Shown: positions 1 to 8,393, counted from the stretch's first letter. The stretch is DNA of 64,000 bases from Mesorhizobium silamurunense (GCF_014843825.1 NZ_JHQR01000063.1:25913-89912); one strand, 5' to 3'. Program-made: numbers and translations. Notes: a model not told the origin generated them from the letters alone.

Positions 1-1
1 G

Positions 2-1552
2 GAGCCGGACATCGACCGCATCGCGCCGTCGTTGGAGGTCGGCTTCCGCCATTTCCCGGCCTTCCAGAAGGCCGGCATCAAGCAGATCATCAACGGCCCC
101 TTCACCTTCGCGCCGGACGGGAATCCGCTGGTCGGTCCGGTGCGCGGTCTGCCGGGCTTCTGGGTCGCCTGCGGCGTCATGGCAGGGTTTTCGCAAGGCG
201 GCGGCGTTGGGCTGGCGCTCTCCAACTGGATGATCGAGGGCGACCCAGGCGCCGACATCTGGGCGATGGACGTGGCGCGCTACGGCGACTGGGCGACGAT
301 GGCCTATACCAACGCCAAAGTGCGCGAGAATTATTCCCGGCGCTTCTCCATCCGCTTTCCCAACGAGGAGCTGCCGGCTGGACGGCCGCTGAAGACGACG
401 CCGGTCTACGACACATTGTCCGCCAAGGGCGCCCAGTGGGGCGTGGCCTATGGGCTGGAAGTGCCGCTCTGGTATGCGCCCGAAGGCGTCAGGGACGAGT
501 TCTCGTGGCGGCGTTCGACCGACTTCGATCATGTCGCGAAGGAGGTTGCCGCCGTTCGCAACGGCGTCGGCCTGTCGGAGATTTCAAGCTTCGCCAAATA
601 CAAGGTGACGGGCGAGGGGGCGGCAGCCTGGCTCGACCGCATGCTCGCCTGCAAGCTCCCCAAGCCCGGCCGCATGACGCTGGCGCCGATGCTGAAGGAA
701 GACGGCAAGCTGATCGGCGACTTCACGCTCGCCAATGTCGGAGAGGGCGAATGGTTCATCGCCGGCTCCGGCGTAGCGGAGCAATATCACATGCGTTGGT
801 TCGAGGCGCGTCTGCCCGAGGACGGCTCGGTCCGCATCGAGGCGCTGGGGCAGAAACTCACAGGCCTCGCCATCGCCGGGCCGAAGGCGAGGGAGGTGCT
901 GGCCAAGGTCACCCGCGCCGATGTCTCCAACCCGGCATTCCCCTTCATGGCTGTCGCCAGGATGGATATCGGCATGGCGCCCTGCCTGGTCGGCCGCGTC
1001 AGCTATACCGGCGATCTCGGCTACGAGATCTGGGTGGCGCCGGAATATCAGCGCGCCGCTTACCAGGCGCTGATCAAGGCAGGCGAGGAATTCGGCATCG
1101 GCCTGTTTGGCTCGCGCGCGCTCAATGCGCTCAGGCTTGAGAAGAACTTCGGCTCATGGGCGCGCGAATACCGGCCGATCTATGGGCCGCTGGAGGCCGG
1201 GCTCGACCGTTTTGTCGCCTATGGCAAGGAAGCCGACTTCATCGGCAAGCAAGCGGTGCTTGCCGAGCGCAAGCAAGGCGGCAAGCTCAGGCTGCGCGCC
1301 TTCATCGTCGAGGCCACCGACGCCGATGTCATTGGCGACGAGGCGATCTGGCATGACGGCGCCGTGCGCGGCTGGGTCACCTCAGGCGGCTACGCTCATC
1401 ATTCGAAGAAATCGGTCGCGATAGGTTATGTGCCGAAGGAGATCGCCGACAGGCCGGACGGCTTCGAGATCGAAATACTCGGCAAGCGCCATCCGGCACG
1501 GGTCCAACCGGCGCCTCTGTTCGACGCCAATTTCGAGCGGATGCGCGCCTGA
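2..1552 (+). CDS. FAD-dependent oxidoreductase with GcvT domain, C-terminal part
   Basis: The frame is open from the first bases of the window, so the gene begins upstream; the TTG at 32 is not a real start. The visible part (about 516 codons) holds the end of a DAO-type FAD domain (NPLVGPVRGLPGFWVACG near the start), then a linker and an aminomethyltransferase (GcvT) fold with its C-terminal barrel (GYVPKEIADRP near the end). This order is that of dimethylglycine/sarcosine dehydrogenase-like enzymes, which oxidise an N-methyl amine and pass the one-carbon unit to tetrahydrofolate. Full members are near 800 residues. The substrate cannot be told. The last codons form one arm of a strong hairpin. 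Confidence 0.85.
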   Translation, partial: EPDIDRIAPSLEVGFRHFPAFQKAGIKQIINGPFTFAPDGNPLVGPVRGLPGFWVACGVMAGFSQGGGVGLALSNWMIEGDPGADIWAMDVARYGDWATMAYTNAKVRENYSRRFSIRFPNEELPAGRPLKTTPVYDTLSAKGAQWGVAYGLEVPLWYAPEGVRDEFSWRRSTDFDHVAKEVAAVRNGVGLSEISSFAKYKVTGEGAAAWLDRMLACKLPKPGRMTLAPMLKEDGKLIGDFTLANVGEGEWFIAGSGVAEQYHMRWFEARLPEDGSVRIEALGQKLTGLAIAGPKAREVLAKVTRADVSNPAFPFMAVARMDIGMAPCLVGRVSYTGDLGYEIWVAPEYQRAAYQALIKAGEEFGIGLFGSRALNALRLEKNFGSWAREYRPIYGPLEAGLDRFVAYGKEADFIGKQAVLAERKQGGKLRLRAFIVEATDADVIGDEAIWHDGAVRGWVTSGGYAHHSKKSVAIGYVPKEIADRPDGFEIEILGKRHPARVQPAPLFDANFERMRA

Positions 1553-1575
1553 AACCAGGCGCGCATCCGCTCGAA
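1532..1575. terminator. Perfect 20-bp stem hairpin spanning the GcvT-gene stop codon
   Basis: Arms 1532-1551 and 1556-1575 are perfectly complementary over 20 bp with a 4-nt loop (AAAC). The TGA stop (1550-1552) lies at the stem-loop junction. It sits between two convergent genes that end 25 bp apart, so it would work for both directions. No long T-run follows, so the terminator call rests on stem strength and position. Confidence 0.65.
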
Positions 1576-1577
1576 GG

Positions 1578-1970
1578 TCAAGCGCTGCGACGGTTGTCGA
1601 GCGCGAAGGCGCCGGGGCCGGCAAAGATCAGATAGAGGAAGATGAAGCAGAACGAGATCGCTGAATCGCCGCCATTGTTGACCGGGAAGAAGTCGCGCGG
1701 CATGTGCGCCATGAAATAGGCGATCGCCATCTCGCCGCAGAGCAGGAACGCCACCGGGCGGGTGAAGAGCCCGAGCACCAGCAGGATGCCACCGGCGAAT
1801 TCCAGGATGCCGGCCGCCAGCGGCAGACCGGTCAAGGCGCCGGCGTGCTCGCCGACGGGAAAATTGAACAGTTTCTGAGTGCCGTGCTCGATGAATTGCA
1901 GCGCCGTCACGATGCGCAGCACGCCCAGCGCCTGCGGCCGGTATTGGGCAAGGCCTTCGAAAAGCTTCAT
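1578..1970 (-). CDS. DoxX family membrane protein
   Basis: A 130-residue protein with four hydrophobic segments, the usual size and shape of the DoxX family (small inner-membrane proteins related to quinol oxidase or thiosulfate:quinone oxidoreductase subunits). Visible family features are an N-terminal RPQALGVLRIVTALQFIEHG stretch and a glycine-rich second helix (LEFAGGILLVLGLFTRP). The ATG at 1970 has GGAG about 9 nt upstream. It is convergent with the preceding gene and divergent from the secreted-protein gene at 2175. The exact function is unknown; redox/membrane stress roles are usual for the family. Confidence 0.85.
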   Translation of the reverse strand: MKLFEGLAQYRPQALGVLRIVTALQFIEHGTQKLFNFPVGEHAGALTGLPLAAGILEFAGGILLVLGLFTRPVAFLLCGEMAIAYFMAHMPRDFFPVNNGGDSAISFCFIFLYLIFAGPGAFALDNRRSA

Positions 1971-2174
1971 CTAAAACTCCATTTTACCCGTCCGGACCGG
2001 CCATAAATTATCGTCCGGTAATGGACCACTCACTTCCCCTGGCCTGCCATCAACAATCGGTGATTGGAAATCGTTCCAGTCTGGTCCCCTAATCTTTTCT
2101 CTCTATGGTTGCATTCATGTCCTTATGGTTGTATTGGTATGTAGAGACACCAAACCATGAGGGTTGCCTTTGCC

Positions 2175-2663
2175 ATGAAAAAAGTCGTCATCAGCCTATT
2201 CGCAATCCTTGCAGGCACGAGTTTCGCCATGGCCGGCGACGCCGGTTGTGATGCATTCAAATGGCCGGTGGCACGCGAGCAGGCCCTGTTTCCGTCAGCG
2301 TCGGCCGCGCAGTCCGGCGCTGCCCTGGCGGTCGGGCAAGCGATGGATTTCACACTCGCGGCGGTCGACACGATCAGCTTTGAAGTGCCGCCGGAACGCG
2401 CACCGCCAGCCGGCACGTTCGGCGCCACGGCAAGCGTGACCGTACCACCTGAAGGCGAGCTCCAGTTCAGCCTGTCCGATGATGCCTGGATCGATATCGT
2501 GCAGGACGGCCATGCCGTGAAGTCGACGGCTTTCAGCGGCGTGAAGACCTGCCCGGGAATTCGCAAGAGCGTGCGCTTCAAGCTGTCCGCCGGTCCGGCC
2601 ACCGTGCAGCTCAGCGGCGCCAAGAAGGCCGATCTCAAAGTGGCGGTACTGACGCCGGAGTGA
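2175..2663 (+). CDS. Small secreted protein of unknown function
   Basis: 162 residues starting MKKVVISLFAILAGTSFAMA, a clean Sec signal peptide with cleavage expected after AMA, then a soluble mature domain with two cysteines (in DAGCDAF and KTCPGI) that could form a disulfide. An in-frame ATG at 2157 would add six residues, but GAGGG lies 11 nt before the ATG at 2175, so that start is preferred. I do not recognise the family. It stands alone, divergent from the DoxX gene and followed by a hairpin at 2680-2720. A periplasmic location is inferred. Confidence 0.75.
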   Translation: MKKVVISLFAILAGTSFAMAGDAGCDAFKWPVAREQALFPSASAAQSGAALAVGQAMDFTLAAVDTISFEVPPERAPPAGTFGATASVTVPPEGELQFSLSDDAWIDIVQDGHAVKSTAFSGVKTCPGIRKSVRFKLSAGPATVQLSGAKKADLKVAVLTPE

Positions 2664-2679
2664 CGCCTAAGAGGTGCAC

Positions 2680-2720
2680 AAGGCCGGCAGGACAGCGCGC
2701 TCCGCTGTCGTGCCGGCCTT
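2680..2720. terminator. Hairpin after the secreted-protein gene
   Basis: AAGGCCGGCA and TGCCGGCCTT pair at the base, then a single G-G mismatch, then GACAGCG with CGCTGTC, leaving a short loop. It begins 17 nt after the stop codon at 2663. There is no T-run, so termination may be weak or the hairpin may only stabilise the mRNA end. Confidence 0.5.
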
Positions 2721-2802
2721 GGTCGTTCGGAAAGCAAGCAAGTGGCTTCCCGTCCGCTGCGCGGACCGCTCCTCGACCCCCATGATGGAAAATTGGCAGT
2801 TG

Positions 2803-3579
2803 CTACCGCACGGAGGCCAGCAGCGCGAAATGCGCGCCTTGCGGGTCCTGGCATTGGACGACCCATTGCGCGCTCGGCACCTCCATCGGTCCCATCAGCA
2901 CCTTGCCGCCATTGTCGGCGACACGCTTGGCGGCGGCATCGATGGCGTCGACGTTGAAATAGAACAGCCAGACCGGGACCGGTATTTGCGGCGGCTTGTT
3001 CATCATGCCGCCGCCGGATTCAGGGCCGGCGCCGAAGGTCTGGTAGATGCCCATCTCGCCCATGTCGAACTGGCCGGCGCTTTCCCAGCCGAACTGGCCG
3101 GAATAGAAGTCGAAGGCGGCCTTCCAGTCCGAGGTGTAGAGCTCATGCCAGCCGACATGGCCAGGCGTGGTCGCGGGCACCGGCGGCTGTTCGGGCTGGT
3201 TGGGCTGCAGGAACATGAAGGTCGCGCCCTGCGGATCGGCGACGACGGCGAAGCGGCCGACGCCCGGAATGTCATCGGGCGCGCGGTGGACGGCGCCTCC
3301 TGCCTCCTGCAACGCCTTCGTCGAGGCATCGACGTCCTTGGTGTAGATGTAGCCGAGCCAGGCTGGCGGCATGCCCATCTTGGCGGCGTCTTCCGGGATC
3401 GTCATCAGCCCGCCGACGCCGCGCACGCTGGAGTTCATCACGATGTAGCGGGGCATGCCCGGCGCCTTGTCGAAGGGCTCGGCCCTCCAGCCGACAACGG
3501 CGGTGTAAAAGGCCTCGGCGGCGTCGAGGTCGGTGGTCATCAGTTCGTACCAGAAGAAAGGTTGGGGGGAATTCGGCAT
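2803..3579 (-). CDS. VOC family protein with two glyoxalase-like domains
   Basis: 258 residues with two tandem vicinal-oxygen-chelate domains, roughly residues 6-120 (QPFFWYELMTTDLDAAEAFY, an AFYTAVVGW motif) and 135-255 (GHVGWHELYTSDWKAAFDFY, FDFYSGQFGW). The internal duplication is obvious by eye. Family members bind a metal and act as glyoxalases, dioxygenases or resistance proteins; the substrate is unknown. The start at 3579 was chosen because GAGGAG lies 8 nt upstream; the longer reading to 3594 has no such site. No operon partner. Confidence 0.85.
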   Translation of the reverse strand: MPNSPQPFFWYELMTTDLDAAEAFYTAVVGWRAEPFDKAPGMPRYIVMNSSVRGVGGLMTIPEDAAKMGMPPAWLGYIYTKDVDASTKALQEAGGAVHRAPDDIPGVGRFAVVADPQGATFMFLQPNQPEQPPVPATTPGHVGWHELYTSDWKAAFDFYSGQFGWESAGQFDMGEMGIYQTFGAGPESGGGMMNKPPQIPVPVWLFYFNVDAIDAAAKRVADNGGKVLMGPMEVPSAQWVVQCQDPQGAHFALLASVR

Positions 3580-3767
3580 GGTCGGTCTCCTCACCGGTTC
3601 AGGCAGCGATCGCGGTTCGATCCATCCTAGGACGATCTCGGCGACAGAAATCCGACATCTGGACCAGAAATCGAGGACGGCAAGGCGCTGGGGACCATGA
3701 TCTTGCGCGTCATGCGATTTTCGACTTTGCTGCGGTCAAAGAGGGGCTGTGTTTTCCGTTGCGTCGA

Positions 3768-4493
3768 ATGTCGCTCACGCCTGAGCTTGTCGCTCTGTGC
3801 CACCGGGAGGAGGTCGATCCCGGTCCGAGCGGAGCCTGGACGCAACTGAGCGACAACGACTTCCGGGCGCTTGCCTTGCGCCTGTCAGGCGAAGCCGACG
3901 AGGGGCCGCTCTGGGTGTTCGCCTATGGCTCGCTGATCTGGAAGCCGGCCTTCGAATCCGTCGAGCAACGGCGAGCCTCGGCCTATGGCTGGCATCGCTC
4001 CTTCTGCCTTGATCTGGTGCGCTGGAGAGGCAGCGCTGCGCAGCCGGGGCTGATGATGGCGCTCGAACGCGGCGGGCGCTGCGACGGTGTCATCTATCGC
4101 CTGCCGGATGGCGAGAAGCCCGCCTAGATCGAAAGACTGTTGCGGCGCGAGATCGACGACCATGAAAGCATCAGCTCGGTCCGCTGGGTTCCGGTGCGCA
4201 CGGCGCAAGGATCGCTGCGGGCGCTGGGCTTCTGGGTCGGCGTGACCGGCAGGGGCACGTCGCTAGGGCAGCCGCTGGAGAAGGTGGCGTGGGTGCTGGC
4301 GCGTGCCTGCGGCCATGTCGGTTCCGGCGCCGAGTATCTCTACAACACCGTCAGTCACCTTGAAGAATTCGGCATCCATGACCGCAATCTGTGGCCGCTG
4401 CAGGAACTCGTCGCCGACGAGCTCAGGTCGATCCATCCTTCCAGGATTGAAAGCGCTGAGCCGGCCGCTGTCCCTGTGATGGCTGTAACATGA
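3768..4493 (+). pseudogene. chaC: chaC-like gamma-glutamylcyclotransferase interrupted by an in-frame TAG
   Basis: One reading frame runs from ATG 3768 to TGA 4491 apart from a single TAG at 4125-4127. The first part carries the family's substrate loop (WVFAYGSLIWKP) and GWHRSFCLDL, GVIYRLPDG; the second continues without a gap (LLRREIDDHES, then GAEYLYNTVSHLEEFGIHD). Together they give a normal-length ChaC-type enzyme, which degrades glutathione to 5-oxoproline and Cys-Gly. A C-to-T change in a CAG codon explains the TAG most simply. The first fragment alone (119 residues) lacks the C-terminal half. A new start for the rest is possible at TTG 4140. A sequencing error is the main alternative. 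Confidence 0.8.
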
Positions 4494-4542
4494 CTGCAAT
4501 TATCATGTTTTTATGCAAGCAATACAGCGACTTGCCCGAAAA

Positions 4543-4558
4543 TTGACCAATTGATAAA
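4543..4558 (+). promoter_or_regulatory. Candidate RutR operator upstream of preT
   Basis: TTGACCAATTGATAAA matches the published E. coli RutR palindrome TTGACCA-NN-TGGTCAA at 12 of 14 defined positions, with a perfect left half. It lies 50 bp before the preT start, and rutR itself is in this window. Inferred from the match; binding is not shown. Confidence 0.5.
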
Positions 4559-4607
4559 AAAATAAAACGTGCTAGCCTTCCCCAAAACGACAACAAGGGG
4601 AACTGGA

Positions 4608-5972
4608 ATGGCGACTGGTCATTTCATCGAAGGCATTGCCGGCGGCCGGTTGTCGGCCGAGCAATATGCTGACAATTTTTCCGATCTGCATCCGCCGCTC
4701 GACCATCACGAGGCGCTGGTCGAGGCCGATCGCTGCTACTTCTGCTACGACGCGCCGTGCATGAATGCCTGCCCGACCTCGATCGACATTCCGATGTTCA
4801 TCCGGCAGATCGCGACCGGCAATCCGCTGGGCTCGGCCAAGACGATCTTCGACCAGAACATCCTTGGCGGCATGTGCGCCCGCGTCTGCCCGACGGAGAC
4901 GCTGTGCGAAGAGGTCTGCGTGCGCGAGGTCGCCGAGGGCAAGCCGGTGCAGATCGGCCGGCTGCAGCGCTACGCCACCGACGTCGCAATGGACGAGAAC
5001 AAGCAGTTCTACAAGCGCGCCGAGCCGACCGGAAAGACGGTCGCGGTGGTCGGCGCCGGGCCTTCGGGTCTCGCGGCGGCGCATCGTCTTGCCCGCCACG
5101 GTCATGACGTCACCATCCTCGAGGCGCGGCCGAAAGCCGGGGGCCTCAACGAATATGGCATCGCGGCTTACAAGAGCGTCGACGATTTCGCCCAGGCCGA
5201 GGTCGACTATGTCACCTCGATCGGCGGCATCGACATCCAGAACGGCAAGGCGCTCGGCCGCGATTTCCAGCTCTCCGACCTGATCCGCAACTACGACGCG
5301 GTGTTCCTCGGCCTCGGGCTTGGCGGCATCAATGCGCTCAGCGCCGATGGCGAGGATGCGGACGGTGTCGCCAACGCCGTCGAGTTCATCGCCGAGCTCA
5401 GGCAGGCAAGCGATCTTGGCAGCCTGCCGGTCGGCCGGCGGGTCGTCGTCATCGGCGGCGGCATGACGGCGATCGACGCTGCCGTTCAGTCGAAGCTGCT
5501 CGGCGCCGAAGAGGTGACGATCTGCTACCGGCGCGGGCAGGAGCACATGAACGCCTCCGGCTTCGAGCAGGATCTCGCCGCCGCCAACGGCGTCACCATC
5601 CGCCACTGGCTGCAGCCGAAGCGCGTCATTGCCGAGAACGGTAAGGTGTCGGCCATCGAGCTCGAATATACCGCGATCAATGGCGACAAGCTCGCCGGCA
5701 CCGGCGAACGGCTGACGCTTGCCGCCGATCAGGTGTTCAAGGCGATCGGCCAGAGTTTTGCGCCAGCGGTGCTCAACGGCAGCGTTGCCTCGATCGAGCT
5801 CGAGGGCGGCCGCATCAAGGTCGACGCGGAAGGCCGCACCTCGCTCACAAAAGTCTGGGCCGGCGGCGACTGCATCTTCGGCGGCGACGACCTGACGGTC
5901 TCGGCCGTGGCGCAGGGTCGCGACGCCGCCGAATCCATCCACCGGGCACTGACCTCTAACGGGAGGGCATGA
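4608..5972 (+). CDS. preT: NAD(P)-dependent dihydropyrimidine dehydrogenase, flavin/NAD subunit PreT
   Basis: 454 residues. An N-terminal cysteine-rich Fe-S region (CYFCYDAPCMNACPTSIDIP, CARVCPTETLCEEVC) is followed by a glutamate synthase beta-like flavoprotein with an FAD Rossmann motif (VAVVGAGPSGLAAAHRL) and an NAD(P) motif (VVVIGGGMTAIDAA). With PreA it reduces uracil and thymine to the 5,6-dihydro bases, the first step of reductive pyrimidine breakdown, in the cytoplasm. ATG 4608 has AGGGGA 8-9 nt upstream; the GTG at 4569 has none. Its stop overlaps preA as ATGA, so the two are translationally coupled. A RutR-like site lies in the promoter. Confidence 0.93.
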   Translation: MATGHFIEGIAGGRLSAEQYADNFSDLHPPLDHHEALVEADRCYFCYDAPCMNACPTSIDIPMFIRQIATGNPLGSAKTIFDQNILGGMCARVCPTETLCEEVCVREVAEGKPVQIGRLQRYATDVAMDENKQFYKRAEPTGKTVAVVGAGPSGLAAAHRLARHGHDVTILEARPKAGGLNEYGIAAYKSVDDFAQAEVDYVTSIGGIDIQNGKALGRDFQLSDLIRNYDAVFLGLGLGGINALSADGEDADGVANAVEFIAELRQASDLGSLPVGRRVVVIGGGMTAIDAAVQSKLLGAEEVTICYRRGQEHMNASGFEQDLAAANGVTIRHWLQPKRVIAENGKVSAIELEYTAINGDKLAGTGERLTLAADQVFKAIGQSFAPAVLNGSVASIELEGGRIKVDAEGRTSLTKVWAGGDCIFGGDDLTVSAVAQGRDAAESIHRALTSNGRA

Positions 5973-7288
5973 GCATGGCAGACATCCGTAACACCTTCGT
6001 CGGCATCAAGTCGCCCAACCCGTTCTGGCTGGCTTCGGCGCCGCCGACCGACAAGGCCTACAATGTCGAGCGCGCCTTCAAGGCCGGCTGGGGCGGCGTG
6101 GTGTGGAAGACGCTGGGCGAAGAAGGCCCGCCGGTCGTCAACGTCAACGGCCCGCGCTACGGCGCGATCTGGGGCGCCGACCGACGTCTGCTCGGCCTGA
6201 ACAACATCGAGCTGATCACCGACCGCGACCTGCAGACCAATTTGCGCGAGATGAAGCAGGTGAAGATGAACTGGCCGGATCGGGCGCTGGTCGCCTCGAT
6301 CATGGTGCCGTGCGAGGAGGAGAGCTGGAAGGCGATCCTGCCCTTGGTCGAGGAGACCGGCGCCGACGGCATCGAGCTCAATTTCGGCTGCCCGCACGGC
6401 ATGAGCGAGCGCGGCATGGGCTCGGCAGTCGGCCAGGTGCCGGAATATATCGAGATGGTGGTGCGCTGGTGCAAGCAGTACACGCGCATGCCGGTTATCA
6501 CCAAGCTGACGCCGAACATCACCGACATCCGCAAGCCGGCCCGCGCGGCCAAGGCCGGCGGCACCGACGCGGTGTCGCTGATCAACACCATCAATTCGAT
6601 CACCGGCGTCGATCTCGACAGTTTCGCGCCGCAGCCGACCATCGACGGCAAGGGCTCGCATGGCGGCTATTGCGGCCCGGCGGTCAAGCCGATCGCCATG
6701 AACATGGTGGCCGAGATCGCACGCGATCCGGAAACGCACGGTCTGCCGATTTCCGGCATCGGCGGCATCACCACCTGGCGGGATGCCGCCGAATTCATGG
6801 CGCTCGGCGCCGGCAACGTGCAGGTCTGCACGGCGGCCATGACCTATGGCTTCAAGATCGTGCAGGAGATGATCGCTGGGCTGGAGAACTGGATGGAGGA
6901 GAAAGGCCATGCCTCGCTCTCCGACATCATCGGCCGCGCCACGCCTAACGTCACCGACTGGCAGTATCTCAACCTCAACTATGTCGCCAAGGCGCATATC
7001 GACCAGGACGCCTGCATCAAATGCGGCCGCTGCCACATCGCCTGCGAGGACACCTCGCACCAGGCGATCACCAGCATGGTCGACGGCTTGAGGCATTTCG
7101 AGGTGATCGATGCCGAATGCGTCGGCTGCAACCTCTGCGTCAATGTCTGTCCGGTCGAAGGCTGCATCACCATGGAGCCGCTGGCGGCAGGCTCGATTGA
7201 CCAGCGCACCGGCAAGCCGGTGTCGCCGATCTACGCCAACTGGACGACGCACCCGAACAATCCGATGGCCAAGGTGGCGGCGGAGTAG
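5969..7288 (+). CDS. preA: Dihydropyrimidine dehydrogenase catalytic subunit PreA
   Basis: 439 residues. A dihydroorotate dehydrogenase-like FMN barrel (SPNPFWLASAPPTDKAYNVE at the N-terminus, LNFGCPHGMSERGMGSAVGQ carrying the catalytic loop cysteine, SGIGGITTWRDAAEFMALGA for FMN phosphate) is followed by a two-cluster ferredoxin tail (CIKCGRCHIACEDTS and CVGCNLCVNVCPVEGCI). This is the subunit that holds the pyrimidine. It starts inside the preT stop codon (ATGA at 5969) and ends at a strong terminator. Length and domain order are normal for PreA. Confidence 0.95.
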   Translation: MSMADIRNTFVGIKSPNPFWLASAPPTDKAYNVERAFKAGWGGVVWKTLGEEGPPVVNVNGPRYGAIWGADRRLLGLNNIELITDRDLQTNLREMKQVKMNWPDRALVASIMVPCEEESWKAILPLVEETGADGIELNFGCPHGMSERGMGSAVGQVPEYIEMVVRWCKQYTRMPVITKLTPNITDIRKPARAAKAGGTDAVSLINTINSITGVDLDSFAPQPTIDGKGSHGGYCGPAVKPIAMNMVAEIARDPETHGLPISGIGGITTWRDAAEFMALGAGNVQVCTAAMTYGFKIVQEMIAGLENWMEEKGHASLSDIIGRATPNVTDWQYLNLNYVAKAHIDQDACIKCGRCHIACEDTSHQAITSMVDGLRHFEVIDAECVGCNLCVNVCPVEGCITMEPLAAGSIDQRTGKPVSPIYANWTTHPNNPMAKVAAE

Positions 7289-7305
7289 GGAACAGCATTC
7301 GAACG

Positions 7306-7333
7306 AAAAGCAGCGCCTTCGGGCGCCGCTTTT
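7306..7333 (+). terminator. Rho-independent terminator after preA
   Basis: AAAAGCAGCGCC, a TTCG tetraloop and GGCGCCGCTTTT form a 12-bp stem with one mismatch, ending in a short T-run. It starts 17 nt after the preA stop. Confidence 0.85.
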
Positions 7334-7346
7334 AATTCCTTATTGC

Positions 7347-7381
7347 GGATAAAAAATATCCATGATAAAAGTTATCCATGA
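7347..7381 (+). promoter_or_regulatory. AT-rich dyad plus direct repeat before the Rrf2 gene
   Basis: GGATA-AAAAA-TATCC is a perfect short dyad at 7347-7361. TATCCATGA occurs at 7357-7365 and again at 7373-7381, 16 bp apart. It lies 17 bp before the regulator start, where an autoregulatory operator would be expected. Sequence-based inference only. Confidence 0.45.
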
Positions 7382-7397
7382 ATAGAAGCATCAAATC

Positions 7398-7922
7398 ATG
7401 AAGCTCGGAGAAGGCGTCGAAGCGGCGATCCACTGCGCCGCCATGCTTGCCGGCGTCGACGGCAACAGCACCATGTCGGGCGCCGCCATGGCCGAGGCCT
7501 TCGGCCTGTCGCCGAGCTATCTGTTGAAACATCTCAATCAGCTCACAGCGGCGCGTATCCTGGAATCGGTGCCGGGACCGGCTGGCGGCTACAGGCTGGC
7601 GCGATCGGCCGAGCGCATCACGCTTCTCGACATCGTGCTTGCGGTCGAAGGCAAAGAGCCTGCCTTCCGCTGCGGGGAAATCCGCCAGCGCGGCCCGGTC
7701 AGGCTCGACGCTTCCGCCTATGTGAAGCCGTGCGGTATCAATGCCGCGATGCTCAAGGCCGAGCGCGCCTATCGCGCCGCGCTTGCCGAGGCAAAGCTCT
7801 CCGACATCGTCGTCGATTTCATGAACGACGCCGATCCCCGCACGGTCTCTGCCAGTTGCGCCTTCGTCGAGCGCCACCAGCGACCGCAGAAAAATCAATC
7901 CAATCAACCCAGCAAAGTGTGA
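7398..7922 (+). CDS. Rrf2 family transcriptional regulator
   Basis: 174 residues with the family's winged helix (SGAAMAEAFGLSPSYLLKHLNQLTAARIL, then the wing GPAGGYRLARS). Cysteines are at 13, 92, 112 and 154; the 92-112 spacing is wider than the compact three-Cys cluster site of IscR/NsrR, so a Fe-S cluster is uncertain and a thiol-redox sensor is possible. It is followed after 12 bp by an AhpD-like gene and then a DoxX gene, a grouping that suggests control of a small redox-stress operon. A repeat element just upstream may be its own operator. Confidence 0.88.
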   Translation: MKLGEGVEAAIHCAAMLAGVDGNSTMSGAAMAEAFGLSPSYLLKHLNQLTAARILESVPGPAGGYRLARSAERITLLDIVLAVEGKEPAFRCGEIRQRGPVRLDASAYVKPCGINAAMLKAERAYRAALAEAKLSDIVVDFMNDADPRTVSASCAFVERHQRPQKNQSNQPSKV

Positions 7923-7934
7923 AAGGTAAGAGAA

Positions 7935-8393
7935 ATGAAACAGAGGCTACAGTTCTTCGCCAAGGCGCCGGAGATCATGAAGGCGGTGATGGCGCTCAAC
8001 AAGGCGGTCGAGGAGTGCGGGCTGGAGGATAGCCTGATGCATCTCGTCAAGCTCAGGGCCTCACAAATCAATGGCTGTTCCTATTGCGTCGAGATGCACA
8101 GCCGTGAGGCGCGGCGCGACGGCGAGACCGAGACCCGGCTTTATCTTGTCGCCGCCTGGAAAGAATCGCCGCTGTTTTCCGAGCGCGAGCGCGCCGCGCT
8201 CGCCTGGACGGAGAAGGTGACGAACATCTCCGACAACGGCGTTCCGGACGATCTCTATTCCAGGACGCTCGAACATTTCTCCGAGGAGGAGCTGGTCAAG
8301 CTGACGGTGGTGATCGGCATGATCAACACCTGGAACCGGCTCTGCGTCTCCTTCCACGCCATCCATCCGATGCCGGCCGCGAAAGCTGCCTGA
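7935..8393 (+). CDS. Carboxymuconolactone decarboxylase/AhpD-like protein
   Basis: 152 residues with the AhpD-type redox signature Cys48-x-x-Cys51 followed by His55 (NGCSYCVEMHSREA) in the conserved helix. AhpD-like proteins are thiol peroxidases or disulfide reductants. The true gamma-carboxymuconolactone decarboxylases lack this CxxC, so an antioxidant role is more likely. It lies 12 bp behind the Rrf2 regulator with AAGG before the ATG, probably in the same transcript. Length is normal for the family. Confidence 0.88.
   Translation: MKQRLQFFAKAPEIMKAVMALNKAVEECGLEDSLMHLVKLRASQINGCSYCVEMHSREARRDGETETRLYLVAAWKESPLFSERERAALAWTEKVTNISDNGVPDDLYSRTLEHFSEEELVKLTVVIGMINTWNRLCVSFHAIHPMPAAKAA

Noticed and set aside
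3627..3845. 72-codon reverse ORF between the VOC and chaC genes
   Set aside because: No ribosome site or recognisable motif, and it overlaps the chaC start.
4494..4607. Possible riboswitch before preT
   Set aside because: No conserved aptamer or terminator-antiterminator pair seen; only the RutR-like site is supported.
4572..5942. 456-codon reverse-strand ORF across preT
   Set aside because: Antisense shadow of a high-GC gene with Asp/Arg/Ala/Gly-rich translation and no domain; preT has clear motifs on the other strand.
5729..7252. 507-codon reverse-strand ORF across preA
   Set aside because: Low-complexity antisense translation and overlap with an unmistakable preA.
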